DNA from: CANLBN01 sp050633825
GTDB taxonomy: Bacteria; Pseudomonadota; Gammaproteobacteria; Pseudomonadales; Cellvibrionaceae
NCBI GenBank assembly: GCA_050633825.1
Contig: JBOEHG010000028.1
Span: 1-64,000, forward strand
Reading direction: 5' to 3'
Length of the DNA stretch: 64,000 bases
The notes under the pieces: generated by a model
The model's database searches: none
What the model saw: the letters and a program-made list of their open reading frames with translations, nothing else
What the model was told of the DNA's origin: nothing
Part shown: positions 58,801 to 64,000 of the stretch, in pieces
Layout: each line of letters opens with the position of its first letter
How positions within the stretch are numbered: the first letter of the stretch is position 1
Translations under genes and position numbers: made by a program

Positions 58801-58914
58801 TACTGTTGCGCCGGTGGCATGCACATTCTTGGCAACATTATTGACGGCACTGTATGATAGATTAGAAAGCAACAGGCATAGTGATACAAACCAGACTTGG
58901 TTGATAGTTTTCAT
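52858..58914 (-). CDS. Giant exported copper radical oxidase - YVTN propeller - di-heme cytochrome fusion with LamG and H-type lectin domains
   Basis: 2018 residues. Signal peptide (1-23); two LamG/concanavalin-like domains (about 49-218 and 242-405); galactose-oxidase-type kelch plus DUF1929 (418-892); discoidin-like (899-1042); PKD (1052-1129); YVTN propeller (1145-1479); di-heme CcpA-like module (1499-1742; CASCH at Cys1528, CVSCH at Cys1659); three H-type-lectin-like repeats of about 85 residues (1759-2018). Copper-radical residues are Cys485, Tyr533, Tyr744, His745 and His833. Members of this oxidase class turn alcohols into aldehydes and release hydrogen peroxide; the substrate here is unknown. 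The binding domains suggest a glycan or cell-surface target. It heads the five-gene run and is divergent from the methyltransferase gene. Confidence 0.93.
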   Translation of the reverse strand: MKTINQVWFVSLCLLLSNLSYSAVNNVAKNVHATGATVGTPLIVNTEISSSSLQINSNDDLVQVSHSDDIAVGGEDFAVSFWFKLEQGFTGQWRSIVHKGVTNGERTFALWMQPNDNRVRFAISTAVNSNDGGTSIQQIPVNQWSHISYVKEGNQLKLYINGRLDAMDVLDGEVIANTGDLYIGSSPWYNPAMATYADVHIYQRVISSLEAKSLYQAKFSGFNIEEQIVANGSPEWISGSNIEGQAIQINSNDDVGIVPHSINFPADTRDFTVGFWMRLDQGFTGQWRTVMHKGNTAQERTFAMWMHPSSNRFHFRISTTGSWNDGGNSVSQIPVGEWTHITYVKQGNQLHLYINGQLDASDTLGGDIVANNGPLYIGSSPWNNPAFATYDRITAFKRGIQAEAVARLYAGTTDNNAHRVGQWGELIPWPHVAVSAANLPDGRILTWSGSERTIWPRDEQTYSSTWNPETNEFLEVFHEGHNMFCAHLAMSEDGQVFVTGGRNQLNSPWASLFNYRDNQWNQIENMATGGRWYPVTLALPSGELMTSMGTATNFSNPEKWSVDNGWQVLNNVDYSAMRTTNDGTSGARRWWANLSVAPSGEVFHFWSAQENHLINTEGTGLYKDANASTNDVGVAPGVNIQYDAGKMLVTGGNQGSWGGAATRDQAFTVDLNGPAPVIATAERMNFSRVFHNLIPMPDGTVLAIGGNTSGRGFNDTGTVYEAEIWNPQTRDWSSAASMAAPRNYHSIGLLLTDGRVLSAGGGYCSGNEFCNGASHQSGQIYSPPYLFNEDGSLADRPLINSAPGVIRAGETISLNGSNDITNFSLIKMSSTTHAVNTDARFNRVDFQKTGDQQFELTPNSNPNILIPGYWMLFALNDQGVPSEAHVVRVERAVDITTPGPNRYIKFEANSEVNGNPWSSVAELNVLDGNNELIDRARWQITSDSEEPDGLAEFAIDDNPNTIWHTEWREFAGINNDPSHPHELVIDLRGSYIINGISYLPRQDMPNGRVANYTVYLSSDGKNWTPVSQGVFGNDANLKTIDFNTPLQQITLDQPEPSASSSEFAFSATDIEGLEYKWSFGDGSPETAFQSSSTANHIYAAPGRYIVVLTIRNPVTGQETSITTTKIVYDSAINTSQPERWLSSSSIHFHPTNNQVWNVNPDNNTVTVIDSNNFAKVAEITVGEQPSALAFSENGNVWVTNKKSDSVTVINANTLTVLQTISLPDPVSKPHGIVIENNHAYIVLEGLGEMLKISTQTNQVIDTVLTSNHSRHIAKSVNGAELFVTSFITPLVRDEHTDTPDASDGVESIFVFNDTTLQRTINMQHSNVEATENSGPGIPNYLGAMAIHPAGHSAYVPSKQDNILSGSIRNGIELSFDQAVRAISSRIDLTIYQETLADRIDHDNASFSSAAVYGPYGIHLFTALEGNRQVAVSNTTTDSEILRFNVGRAPQGLALSPDGKTLVVHNFMERSVEFVDISNIVDAGGNDVSSLASVDVVNNELLSADVLKGKQLFYDSADDRLAALDYMSCASCHNDGSHDGRVWDFTQFGEGIRNTTSLRGKSGTGHGLLHWTGNFDEVQDFEGQIRGFAGGTGLMDSADFFNGTRQEPLGDSKTGFSEDLDALAIYLESLSEADVSPLYSASGLSPQAQQGREIFNQKGCVSCHTDSVFTDSPNGFRHDVGTLTTASGERLSGFLDGLDTPTLLGLWSSAPYLHDGSAATVEQAIVSHIATSLTQIELQAVTRYLHELPHDDIPTEPEIAMQSGRIENAQSNKNAWYNVTFDEAFDGVPVVVAGPVSFAGGQPTTVRLRNITPTGFEIQMDEWDYLDGGHLKETIDYIAVLPGNHVIGGLKVEAKIVTMNHQWQRINFSQGFTQVPVVLGQIASYEETQSAITRVRGVTTSKIDMRIDEEEANDRQHVPEQVHIIAIEPGKGSVDGQTLLVGKTGNDVDHRWTSIEFSESVSSPLLISNMQTTNGGDPATVRYRNLQNNKVDMHIDEEQSANREVGHVKESVGWVLFSR

Positions 58915-58961
58915 CCGTATTCCCCAAAAAAGTACTTAATCGGCACTAACTATGCCTGTTA

Positions 58962-58989
58962 AATTTAATTTTTATCAAAAGTGTGACAA
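58962..58989 (-). promoter_or_regulatory. Candidate promoter of the oxidase/NRPS-PKS operon
   Basis: TTGTCA (-35, 58984-58989) and TAAATT (-10, 58962-58967) on the minus strand are 16 bases apart. Transcription would begin near 58955, about 40 bases before the ATG. The -10 is a 4-of-6 match in AT-rich DNA, so this is tentative. Confidence 0.35.
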
Positions 58990-59100
58990 AGTTAACATTA
59001 TTTTTTAAGAGATGCTAGATTGAAAAAATTAACATTTTATGATTGCTATGAATCAACAGGAAGAAATAGGCGTCAACTATTTATCAGTCAAAAAACCAGC

Positions 59101-59119
59101 ATGTGCTTCCTAAGCACAT
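59101..59119. promoter_or_regulatory. Perfect inverted repeat 1 in the divergent region
   Basis: ATGTGCTT-CCT-AAGCACAT, 8-bp arms and a 3-base spacer. It has no T-run, so it is a candidate operator rather than a terminator. It lies between the giant oxidase gene and the methyltransferase gene. Confidence 0.45.
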
Positions 59120-59150
59120 CCGGATAGTGGGTAAGCTCGATTTATCATTA

Positions 59151-59168
59151 AATATACTCTTGTATATT
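59151..59168. promoter_or_regulatory. Perfect inverted repeat 2 in the divergent region
   Basis: AATATAC-TCTT-GTATATT, 7-bp arms and a 4-base spacer, centred about 38 bases before the methyltransferase ATG. It would overlap a core promoter of that gene, a position typical of a repressor site. Confidence 0.42.
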
Positions 59169-59197
59169 AAGTCTGATTAACACAGGAAATACTTTTT

Positions 59198-60064
59198 ATG
59201 GAATTAATTTCCAAAAAACAAAAACTAGCAGGGCTCATTGGTAGTTATTTGCTCCCCCTATTCCCCAAAAAATCAAATAAGCTTAAAAATCAAGACTTTA
59301 CACTAGCTCACGCTAATAATAATTATAGTTTTTTGGATAATATTTTACGCTTAGGCTTACTACATAATATTATCAAAACAGATAATACGACTGAGCTAGC
59401 AGACTATCACCAAAAATTTTGGCAAAGTGATGCCGCCACGGCATACCATGAAAAGACCTTGTCAGAAGATGCTATTTTGCCTGCATTTGCCCATATCACT
59501 GATGATATAGACAATATTATTACCACCAGTGGATATGAATTTTCTACTTTGTGCGAGATAGGGTCTGGATCGGGGCAACTCCTCAATCATTTATCGAAAA
59601 GTATTACAAGGGTAGATCAATTTATCGGCATAGACCTCAGTCAAGATACGGCTGATGCCTGCAATCAAAGATATCCCGAGGACAATATTCAGTTTGTGGC
59701 TGGAGACGCAAAGGAGTGGATAAAAAATAATGGGCAAAGTCATTGGGTTTATGTCAGTTATAGAGGCGTCTTGGAATATTTTCCTCAAGACACATTATTA
59801 GCGTTTTTAAGTGACACCAAACAAGCCTGTAAGCCCTGTATATTTGTTATTGTTGAGCCCTTAGGTATTAATCACGATCTAGAAAACTCTACACAATCCG
59901 AGCCTTATAGTGCTGAATTTTCATTTTCACATCACTATGAACACTTGTTCAGCTCTGCTGGCTTTGATATTCATTCCATTCAAATAGAACCCTACCTACC
60001 CAACGCTAAACTTATCTGCTTAGTTGCCAGTAGTGGGATTAAGAGTGATAACACGGCTACATAA
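59198..60064 (+). CDS. Class I SAM-dependent methyltransferase
   Basis: A 288-residue protein with a Rossmann methyltransferase core. Motif I is LCEIGSGSGQLLNHL (about residues 122-136), the acidic loop is FIGIDLSQDTADAC, and post-motif strands are GVLEYFPQDTLLAFL and FVIVEPLGIN. The first about 90 residues are a separate helical region. The substrate cannot be told. It is divergent from the giant operon across 283 bases holding two inverted repeats, so it might share regulation, but it is not in the operon. Its end overlaps tusA by 8 bases. Confidence 0.82.
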   Translation: MELISKKQKLAGLIGSYLLPLFPKKSNKLKNQDFTLAHANNNYSFLDNILRLGLLHNIIKTDNTTELADYHQKFWQSDAATAYHEKTLSEDAILPAFAHITDDIDNIITTSGYEFSTLCEIGSGSGQLLNHLSKSITRVDQFIGIDLSQDTADACNQRYPEDNIQFVAGDAKEWIKNNGQSHWVYVSYRGVLEYFPQDTLLAFLSDTKQACKPCIFVIVEPLGINHDLENSTQSEPYSAEFSFSHHYEHLFSSAGFDIHSIQIEPYLPNAKLICLVASSGIKSDNTAT

Positions 60065-60308
60065 CTTTATTTTTCTTGATCAAATATTTATATTCGCCAC
60101 TCCTTTCATTTTGAGAAAGTAACTCATGCCCTAAAAAATGACAGAACTTCGGGATATCCCGTGTTGTCGAAGGGTCAGTGGCAAGCACTTCAATAACATC
60201 ACCCACATTCATATTACGTACACTTTTGTGCAATAACATAACCGGCTCAGGGCAAAGCAAGCCGGATGTGTCTAAAAAAGAATCAATATGCTCAGTCATG
60301 TCGTGCAT
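60057..60308 (-). CDS. tusA: TusA family sulfurtransferase
   Basis: An 83-residue TusA-like protein with the reactive Cys in SGLLCPEPVMLLHKSVRNM and the second motif VLATDPSTTRDIPKFCHFLGHEL. TusA carries persulfide sulfur to tRNA thiolation and other sulfur acceptors. A start at MTEHIDSFLD (60299) is equally possible. It is divergent from the small unknown gene at 60429. Confidence 0.9.
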   Translation of the reverse strand: MHDMTEHIDSFLDTSGLLCPEPVMLLHKSVRNMNVGDVIEVLATDPSTTRDIPKFCHFLGHELLSQNERSGEYKYLIKKNKVM

Positions 60309-60428
60309 TTTGTCCGATTAAGTGACAGAATTCAAAACATTATATGGATTTTTCTGTAAAATGATAATGCACTGCAGCATAAATCGAGCTTTAGTGGATA
60401 TCCATTGTTAACATACCGAGGTACAACA

Positions 60429-60761
60429 ATGAAACTAGTGACAGGAATTAACCCAAAAGCACTTCAATTAACTATGCTCTTTTTGCGACAGTATAATCCA
60501 CAAGCAGCCAAGCTTCTTCCTGGCCCAAAAGAATACCCCTTGCCGGGCGCTGAAATGAATATCGAAGTTAACCCGGAAACGGTCAGTGAAATTATTCATG
60601 CTATTAACCAAATCGGCGAACAATGGCTTTCGGAAAAATCTCGCGATCCAAGCGAAAGAGAGCGTAATTATTATCGTCAAGGCTGTATTGCATTCTTATT
60701 AGAGGAATGGATAGCGATTGGTGAGCAATGTAAGGAAAAGCTTAAGATTCAAATGAATTAA
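60429..60761 (+). CDS. Small conserved-looking protein of unknown function
   Basis: 110 residues from the ATG at 60429, chosen because GAGG lies 7 bases before it; a start at 60405 lacks such a site. It is soluble and mostly helical in appearance (PETVSEIIHAINQIGEQWLSE, then an Arg/Glu-rich segment and CIAFLLEEWIAIGEQCKEKL). I do not recognise the family. It lies between tusA and yheU. Confidence 0.65.
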   Translation: MKLVTGINPKALQLTMLFLRQYNPQAAKLLPGPKEYPLPGAEMNIEVNPETVSEIIHAINQIGEQWLSEKSRDPSERERNYYRQGCIAFLLEEWIAIGEQCKEKLKIQMN

Positions 60762-60799
60762 ATCACCATCAACCAGTAGATCTATCGTCAATACTGACC

Positions 60800-61036
60800 T
60801 TATTCTATTTTGCTGCACCACTCGCTGTGCTGACTCTTCGTCATTATATTTATAGATTCTGTATTACTTTCAAAGACAATAACAGCTTCACCTGTTTTTA
60901 ATTGCTGTTTCACCTGATCCATTTTAATGGGCAGATCGACTTCCATAGCACCATAATCTGTCCCTTCCCGTGTAATAAATTCTTCAATTAAACCCTGCAA
61001 TGCATCTTCGCTTAAACGATCTGACGGGATTATCAT
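60800..61036 (-). CDS. yheU: YheU family protein (UPF0270)
   Basis: A 78-residue protein matching E. coli YheU: IIPSDRLSEDALQGLIEEFI, then TREGTDYG, VKQQLKTGEAVIVFES and SINIMTKSQ. The function is unknown. It is divergent from gcvR, with 68 bases between the starts. Confidence 0.88.
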   Translation of the reverse strand: MIIPSDRLSEDALQGLIEEFITREGTDYGAMEVDLPIKMDQVKQQLKTGEAVIVFESNTESINIMTKSQHSEWCSKIE

Positions 61037-61104
61037 ATTCTGCTCTTTTCATTAAATAGTAAACAGGCGCATAATACGCTAAAAATTAATAAGGTATAAA
61101 CTCT

Positions 61105-61632
61105 ATGGCTAACCAACATATGGTCATCACACTACTAAGCGATGATAAACCCGGCATTGTACAACAGGTCGCTGACATTATTGCTCATGAACAGGGTAAT
61201 TGGCTGGAAAGTAAGATGTCACAACTCGCAGGTAAATTTGCGGGCATCTTAAAAGTAAGTATTGATGACAATAATATAGATAGTTTGAGTCAGGCTTTAA
61301 AGTCGTTATCAACAAAAGGTATTCAAGTTTTAATCGAAAAAGAGCACACTAGCGAATTATCGAATGGAAAATTATTATCCTTTGAATTGATTGGTGCTGA
61401 TCGTGTTGGTATCGTCAGTGAAATTGCTTTGGCATTTTCAGAAAAGAGCATCAATATTGATGAGCTAGAGACACGCTGCTCAAGTATGCCTTGGTCAGGT
61501 GAACCATTATTTGAGGCAACTGGAATTTTAATTGCACCAGAATCAATTAATAAAGACGAACTTTTAGATAAGCTTGACAGCATTGAAGATAAATTAGGCA
61601 TTGATATTTCTATTACCGAACAGCTGCAATGA
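61105..61632 (+). CDS. gcvR: Glycine cleavage system repressor-like ACT protein GcvR
   Basis: A 175-residue protein with two ACT domains. The first starts MVITLLSDDKPGIVQQVADI, with NWLESKMSQLAGKFAGILKV; the second starts SFELIGADRVGIVSEIALAF. GcvR senses glycine and holds back GcvA in E. coli. No gcvA or gcvTHP lies in the window, so the name rests on the domain layout alone. It ends 5 bases from the convergent mshP-like gene. Confidence 0.82.
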   Translation: MANQHMVITLLSDDKPGIVQQVADIIAHEQGNWLESKMSQLAGKFAGILKVSIDDNNIDSLSQALKSLSTKGIQVLIEKEHTSELSNGKLLSFELIGADRVGIVSEIALAFSEKSINIDELETRCSSMPWSGEPLFEATGILIAPESINKDELLDKLDSIEDKLGIDISITEQLQ

Positions 61633-61650
61633 AAATACTAGGGGTATTTT
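61632..61650. terminator. Weak bidirectional hairpin between gcvR and mshP
   Basis: AAAATAC-TAGGG-GTATTTT, a perfect 7-bp AT-rich stem overlapping both stop codons. It could end both transcripts because the A/T arms double as T-runs, but it has little GC. Confidence 0.35.
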
Positions 61651-62135
61651 GACTCTAATACTCTGCTGTCTCTGCCCATGAAAAAATTGGAACCGCATTG
61701 TGCCGTACTACTAATACGGTAATAACTGCCAGAGACCCCTGCAACGCCATTATAGTTATTGACTTGCATAGAGTTACAACTTGCACCGGTATCATAAGAG
61801 CATAAACAAGAAACCGTGAGTGTGCATTGATCTAAACCTGTGACAGGAAAAACCTGATTAATAGACATGATCTCACACTGATTATCAGCACTTTGTCTAT
61901 CGATACTAGAAAAAAATATAACATGATTACCAAGTTGAGCACCGGTATCAGCGGCGTAAGTACTTTGTGCTGAAAAAGTATTTAATAAAAATGTAGTGGA
62001 TACACTTGTCACTTGCTTTGACATTAACACCGCTATTGTTGCAGAAATCACAATAACAAAAAGTGTCAAAGGCAATAGAAAACCTCTTTGAGACTTCCGT
62101 GAACTGAATGGTTGAATATTGTAATTACGGGTCAT
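61638..62135 (-). CDS. mshP: MSHA minor pilin-like protein MshP
   Basis: A 165-residue pilin-like protein with an N-terminal hydrophobic helix (GFLLPLTLFVIVISATIAVL) preceded by basic residues. A Cys-rich C-terminal part follows (CEIMSINQ, CTLTVSCLCS, CNSM, CGSNF). It lacks Glu5 after the processing site, as PilX/MshP-type pilins often do. It overlaps mshO by 11 bases and is the last of the four msh genes. Confidence 0.78.
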   Translation of the reverse strand: MTRNYNIQPFSSRKSQRGFLLPLTLFVIVISATIAVLMSKQVTSVSTTFLLNTFSAQSTYAADTGAQLGNHVIFFSSIDRQSADNQCEIMSINQVFPVTGLDQCTLTVSCLCSYDTGASCNSMQVNNYNGVAGVSGSYYRISSTAQCGSNFFMGRDSRVLESKYP

Positions 62136-62916
62136 AATAAGTCGTCGCCGTTTTTACTACTTGCAGTTGGTTATCATCATTCACAAAATTAAATAATAAA
62201 TTTACACAAGACCTACAGCCATCTGAACCGGAAGAAAGTTCGTAAAATGTCAACGAAGACTGAATTGATGATGCAAGAAGATCATAGCTATTGGATAAAT
62301 TAACTTGTGTTGTTGATGGTAATATCCCGCTGTAATAACGTAATTCATTTTGTTCAACACAAAAAGCATTTGCCCTATCCGTTAAAAAAAACCGCTGAGC
62401 TAAAGAATTGCGTGCCCATTGATAATCGTTTGATAAAGTCACTGAGCTTGGTGTGAAGGCCTGAATTTGTGCCAAAGAAGTAGGAGCATTACCATATAAT
62501 TCAGTGTTGTCACTGACACCTACAGAAAAAAACTGCGCATTACCCGCAGTAATCGTATAAGAAGATAAAGCAATAGCCGCACTATTCCCAGTCTCAGGTA
62601 AACCATTCGAAGAATCAGGTAAGGTTTGAAAGTAATAGCCTGTTGCAACAACAGGCAAAAACATTAAACAACGCCCATTATTAGTAATTCTCTGACTATA
62701 AGGAAGAGAGTATCGTAACTCTTTTGAGATTCGCTCTAGTGCTAATTGACTATTTATCATTAAAGTTGATTGCACTGAAATAAATTGATTGCTTTTAGCA
62801 ATTGATACGACAAAACCAAAGCCCATAACTAAAACAATAGATAAAATAGATATTACTGCCACCAACTCTAATAAAGTCATGCCAAGTTTATTAGAATATG
62901 AATAGTATTTTTTCAT
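62125..62916 (-). CDS. mshO: MSHA minor pilin-like protein MshO
   Basis: A 263-residue prepilin. The cleavage region is KLGMTLLELVAVISIL, with Glu5 of the mature form present, then a hydrophobic helix. A Cys-pair region lies near the C-terminus (GCRSCVNLLFNF). Its size and its place between mshD and mshP match MshO of Vibrio/Shewanella-type MSHA operons. Confidence 0.8.
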   Translation of the reverse strand: MKKYYSYSNKLGMTLLELVAVISILSIVLVMGFGFVVSIAKSNQFISVQSTLMINSQLALERISKELRYSLPYSQRITNNGRCLMFLPVVATGYYFQTLPDSSNGLPETGNSAAIALSSYTITAGNAQFFSVGVSDNTELYGNAPTSLAQIQAFTPSSVTLSNDYQWARNSLAQRFFLTDRANAFCVEQNELRYYSGILPSTTQVNLSNSYDLLASSIQSSLTFYELSSGSDGCRSCVNLLFNFVNDDNQLQVVKTATTYYDP

Positions 62917-62917
62917 T

Positions 62918-63427
62918 TCAGTGGTTTACTCGGTAAACTGAAAGAGTAATATTTTCACCTGTATTTGCACTAACAGACACCCTAATTTGTTTAGCTGCTT
63001 GGAGACTAAGACCAAAATCCGTACCGGCATAGACAACATCTACCCGCCTTGAAAAACCGGGGCGCGGGCTATCATTGTAGCCATGAAAGTCATCGATATC
63101 GTCTAAAGTAGTGGTATTAGATAAACTTTCACCCGCTTCCAACCCTATACCCGCACAAGGCACCAATAAATCACAAGCGGTACCATCAGCAGGTGTATTC
63201 TCATCAAATTTCCTTGCAGAGATAGCTTCAATTTTCGACTGAGCCATTAACGAAAGTTGGTGCTTTATCAATGGCGTATTAAGAGAGGTCAGTGAATGTT
63301 GATATATTTTTCCTAAAACAACTGTGGTCATCGCGATAACAACAATAAACACAATTAACTCGATAAGTGTAAAACCTTTTGTAGCATCTTTCTTAAAGGC
63401 GCCATAATAGCTTTGACTAATATGCAT
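62918..63427 (-). CDS. mshD: MSHA minor pilin-like protein MshD
   Basis: 169 residues from the ATG at 63427; AAGG lies about 5 bases upstream. GTG starts at 63439 and 63433 are alternatives. The prepilin motif is TKGFTLIELIVFIVVIAMTT, and MAQSKIEAISARKFDE and PGFSRRVDVVY are typical of MshD/GspI-like minor pilins. It overlaps the end of mshC by 11 bases. Confidence 0.8.
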   Translation of the reverse strand: MHISQSYYGAFKKDATKGFTLIELIVFIVVIAMTTVVLGKIYQHSLTSLNTPLIKHQLSLMAQSKIEAISARKFDENTPADGTACDLLVPCAGIGLEAGESLSNTTTLDDIDDFHGYNDSPRPGFSRRVDVVYAGTDFGLSLQAAKQIRVSVSANTGENITLSVYRVNH

Positions 63428-63857
63428 AACCACCTTCACTCACCACAATATCTTCAAGGTTTTCACCATCGGACAAACGAATAGTATTCGCGGTTGTGTT
63501 TCCTAAACGATCAAAAATATAAATGCCAGCTCCTTGTACAACAGTAATCCCTTCAGGCAGAACAATAGGAAAAACATCATCAGGCAACGTTACTGAAATA
63601 GAGCCTTCACGTAGGTCAATTAAATTAGATGATAGAATAAAAGAAACTGAACTATCTGTTTGAGCTCTTGATAGAGCAATTTGACGGGCATATCGAAGAG
63701 AAGAAAGTACTTGATTCTTTGCAAGAATCATTTGTGTATTATTGTTAGGAAAACGTAAAGATAAGGTAATAAAAAAAACACTGGCAATCACTATTACCGC
63801 TATTAGCTCAACGAGAGTAAAGCCTGCGATACGAACTGAAGAGCGATATTGGGCCAA
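63417..63857 (-). CDS. mshC: MSHA minor pilin-like protein MshC
   Basis: A 146-residue prepilin with AGFTLVELIAVIVIASVFFI and the MshC/FimT-like LRYARQIALSRAQTDSSV. The apparent start is TTG at 63857, with GAGG 10 bases upstream; no ATG in frame precedes the pilin motif. It is first in the visible mshC-mshD-mshO-mshP group. MSHA pili are type IV pili used for surface attachment; FimV is also encoded in this window. Confidence 0.78.
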   Translation of the reverse strand: MAQYRSSVRIAGFTLVELIAVIVIASVFFITLSLRFPNNNTQMILAKNQVLSSLRYARQIALSRAQTDSSVSFILSSNLIDLREGSISVTLPDDVFPIVLPEGITVVQGAGIYIFDRLGNTTANTIRLSDGENLEDIVVSEGGYAY

Positions 63858-63947
63858 GATAGAAATACCTCATATGAAACTAGTATCTGATTTATTCAGA
63901 ATGTCTCTTAAGTATAGATGATACTGCTATACGAACAAATGAGGCTT

Positions 63948-64000
63948 AAAAAGAAAATCGCCCCGACCATTAGTACTACAGCTAAAAATGATCGTGGCGA
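63948..64000 (-). terminator. Rho-independent terminator at the right edge (upstream of mshC)
   Basis: On the minus strand a 14-position stem (one mismatch, one G-U) between 64000-63987 and 63971-63958 encloses a 15-base loop and is followed by TTTTCTTTTT. It should end a gene lying beyond the right edge, perhaps another msh pilin gene. The stem may extend outside the window. Confidence 0.7.

Overview
The window reads as chromosomal DNA of a marine-type gammaproteobacterium. The gene order leuC-leuD-leuB / asd-usg-fimV-truA-trpF-trpB-trpA-accD-folC-dedD-cvpA-purF-metZ is the conserved pseudomonad-like neighbourhood. EpmC, YheU, GcvR, DUF1415 and MSHA minor pilins also point to Gammaproteobacteria. 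The DNA is AT-leaning, and a Cellvibrionales/Oceanospirillales-like host is my guess, not a proof. I saw no tRNA, rRNA, insertion sequence, prophage or CRISPR array.

Layout. 1-2580: a MoxR ATPase - DUF58 - transglutaminase-like (TgpA) operon, cut by the left edge. 2832-18787 (all minus strand): methionine (metZ), purine (purF, cvpA), folate (folC), fatty acid (accD), tryptophan (trpA, trpB, trpF), tRNA pseudouridine (truA), the polar pilus hub FimV, and two aspartate-semialdehyde dehydrogenase family genes. 18978-24948: a lipid A acyltransferase-like gene, the leucine operon leuCDB with a small VOC gene, and a divergent LysR regulator with a DUF1415 gene. 24941-32303: small housekeeping and unknown genes, including a Ycf46-type AAA ATPase, a DUF1127 protein, and an epmC - exonuclease - pdxB - NAD-kinase-like operon. 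32521-33225: an unknown acidic protein.

33259-58914 is the remarkable part. It is one minus-strand run of five genes with gaps of about 53, 20, -1 and 45 bases. Two giant exported proteins (2018 and about 2473 residues) each fuse a galactose-oxidase-type copper radical oxidase to a YVTN propeller and a two-heme cytochrome c peroxidase-like module, with different accessory adhesion domains. Next come a small YtkA-like exported protein, a MauG/CcpA-type di-heme protein, and a single-protein NRPS-PKS assembly line (A-T-KS-AT-T-aminotransferase-C-A-T-TE). The five residues that build the copper-radical site are present in both oxidases with nearly the spacing of fungal galactose oxidase. The assembly line should join an amino acid (valine-like code) to malonate, convert the beta-keto group to an amine, add an amino acid (glycine-like code) and release a small diamino product. 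No resistance, transport, regulatory or PPTase gene lies in the run. My working model, an inference, is one co-expressed system of extracellular copper oxidases, heme electron or peroxide handling, and a small diamine metabolite that could act as ligand, signal or substrate.

59198-64000: a SAM methyltransferase divergent from that operon, TusA, a small unknown gene, YheU, GcvR, and the MSHA minor pilin genes mshC-mshD-mshO-mshP behind a terminator at the right edge. Control signals seen directly include a terminator after fimV, a LysR-type operator centred near -65 of a predicted leuC promoter, a promoter that moves the start of the DUF1127 gene, and two perfect inverted repeats in the divergent region upstream of the giant operon.
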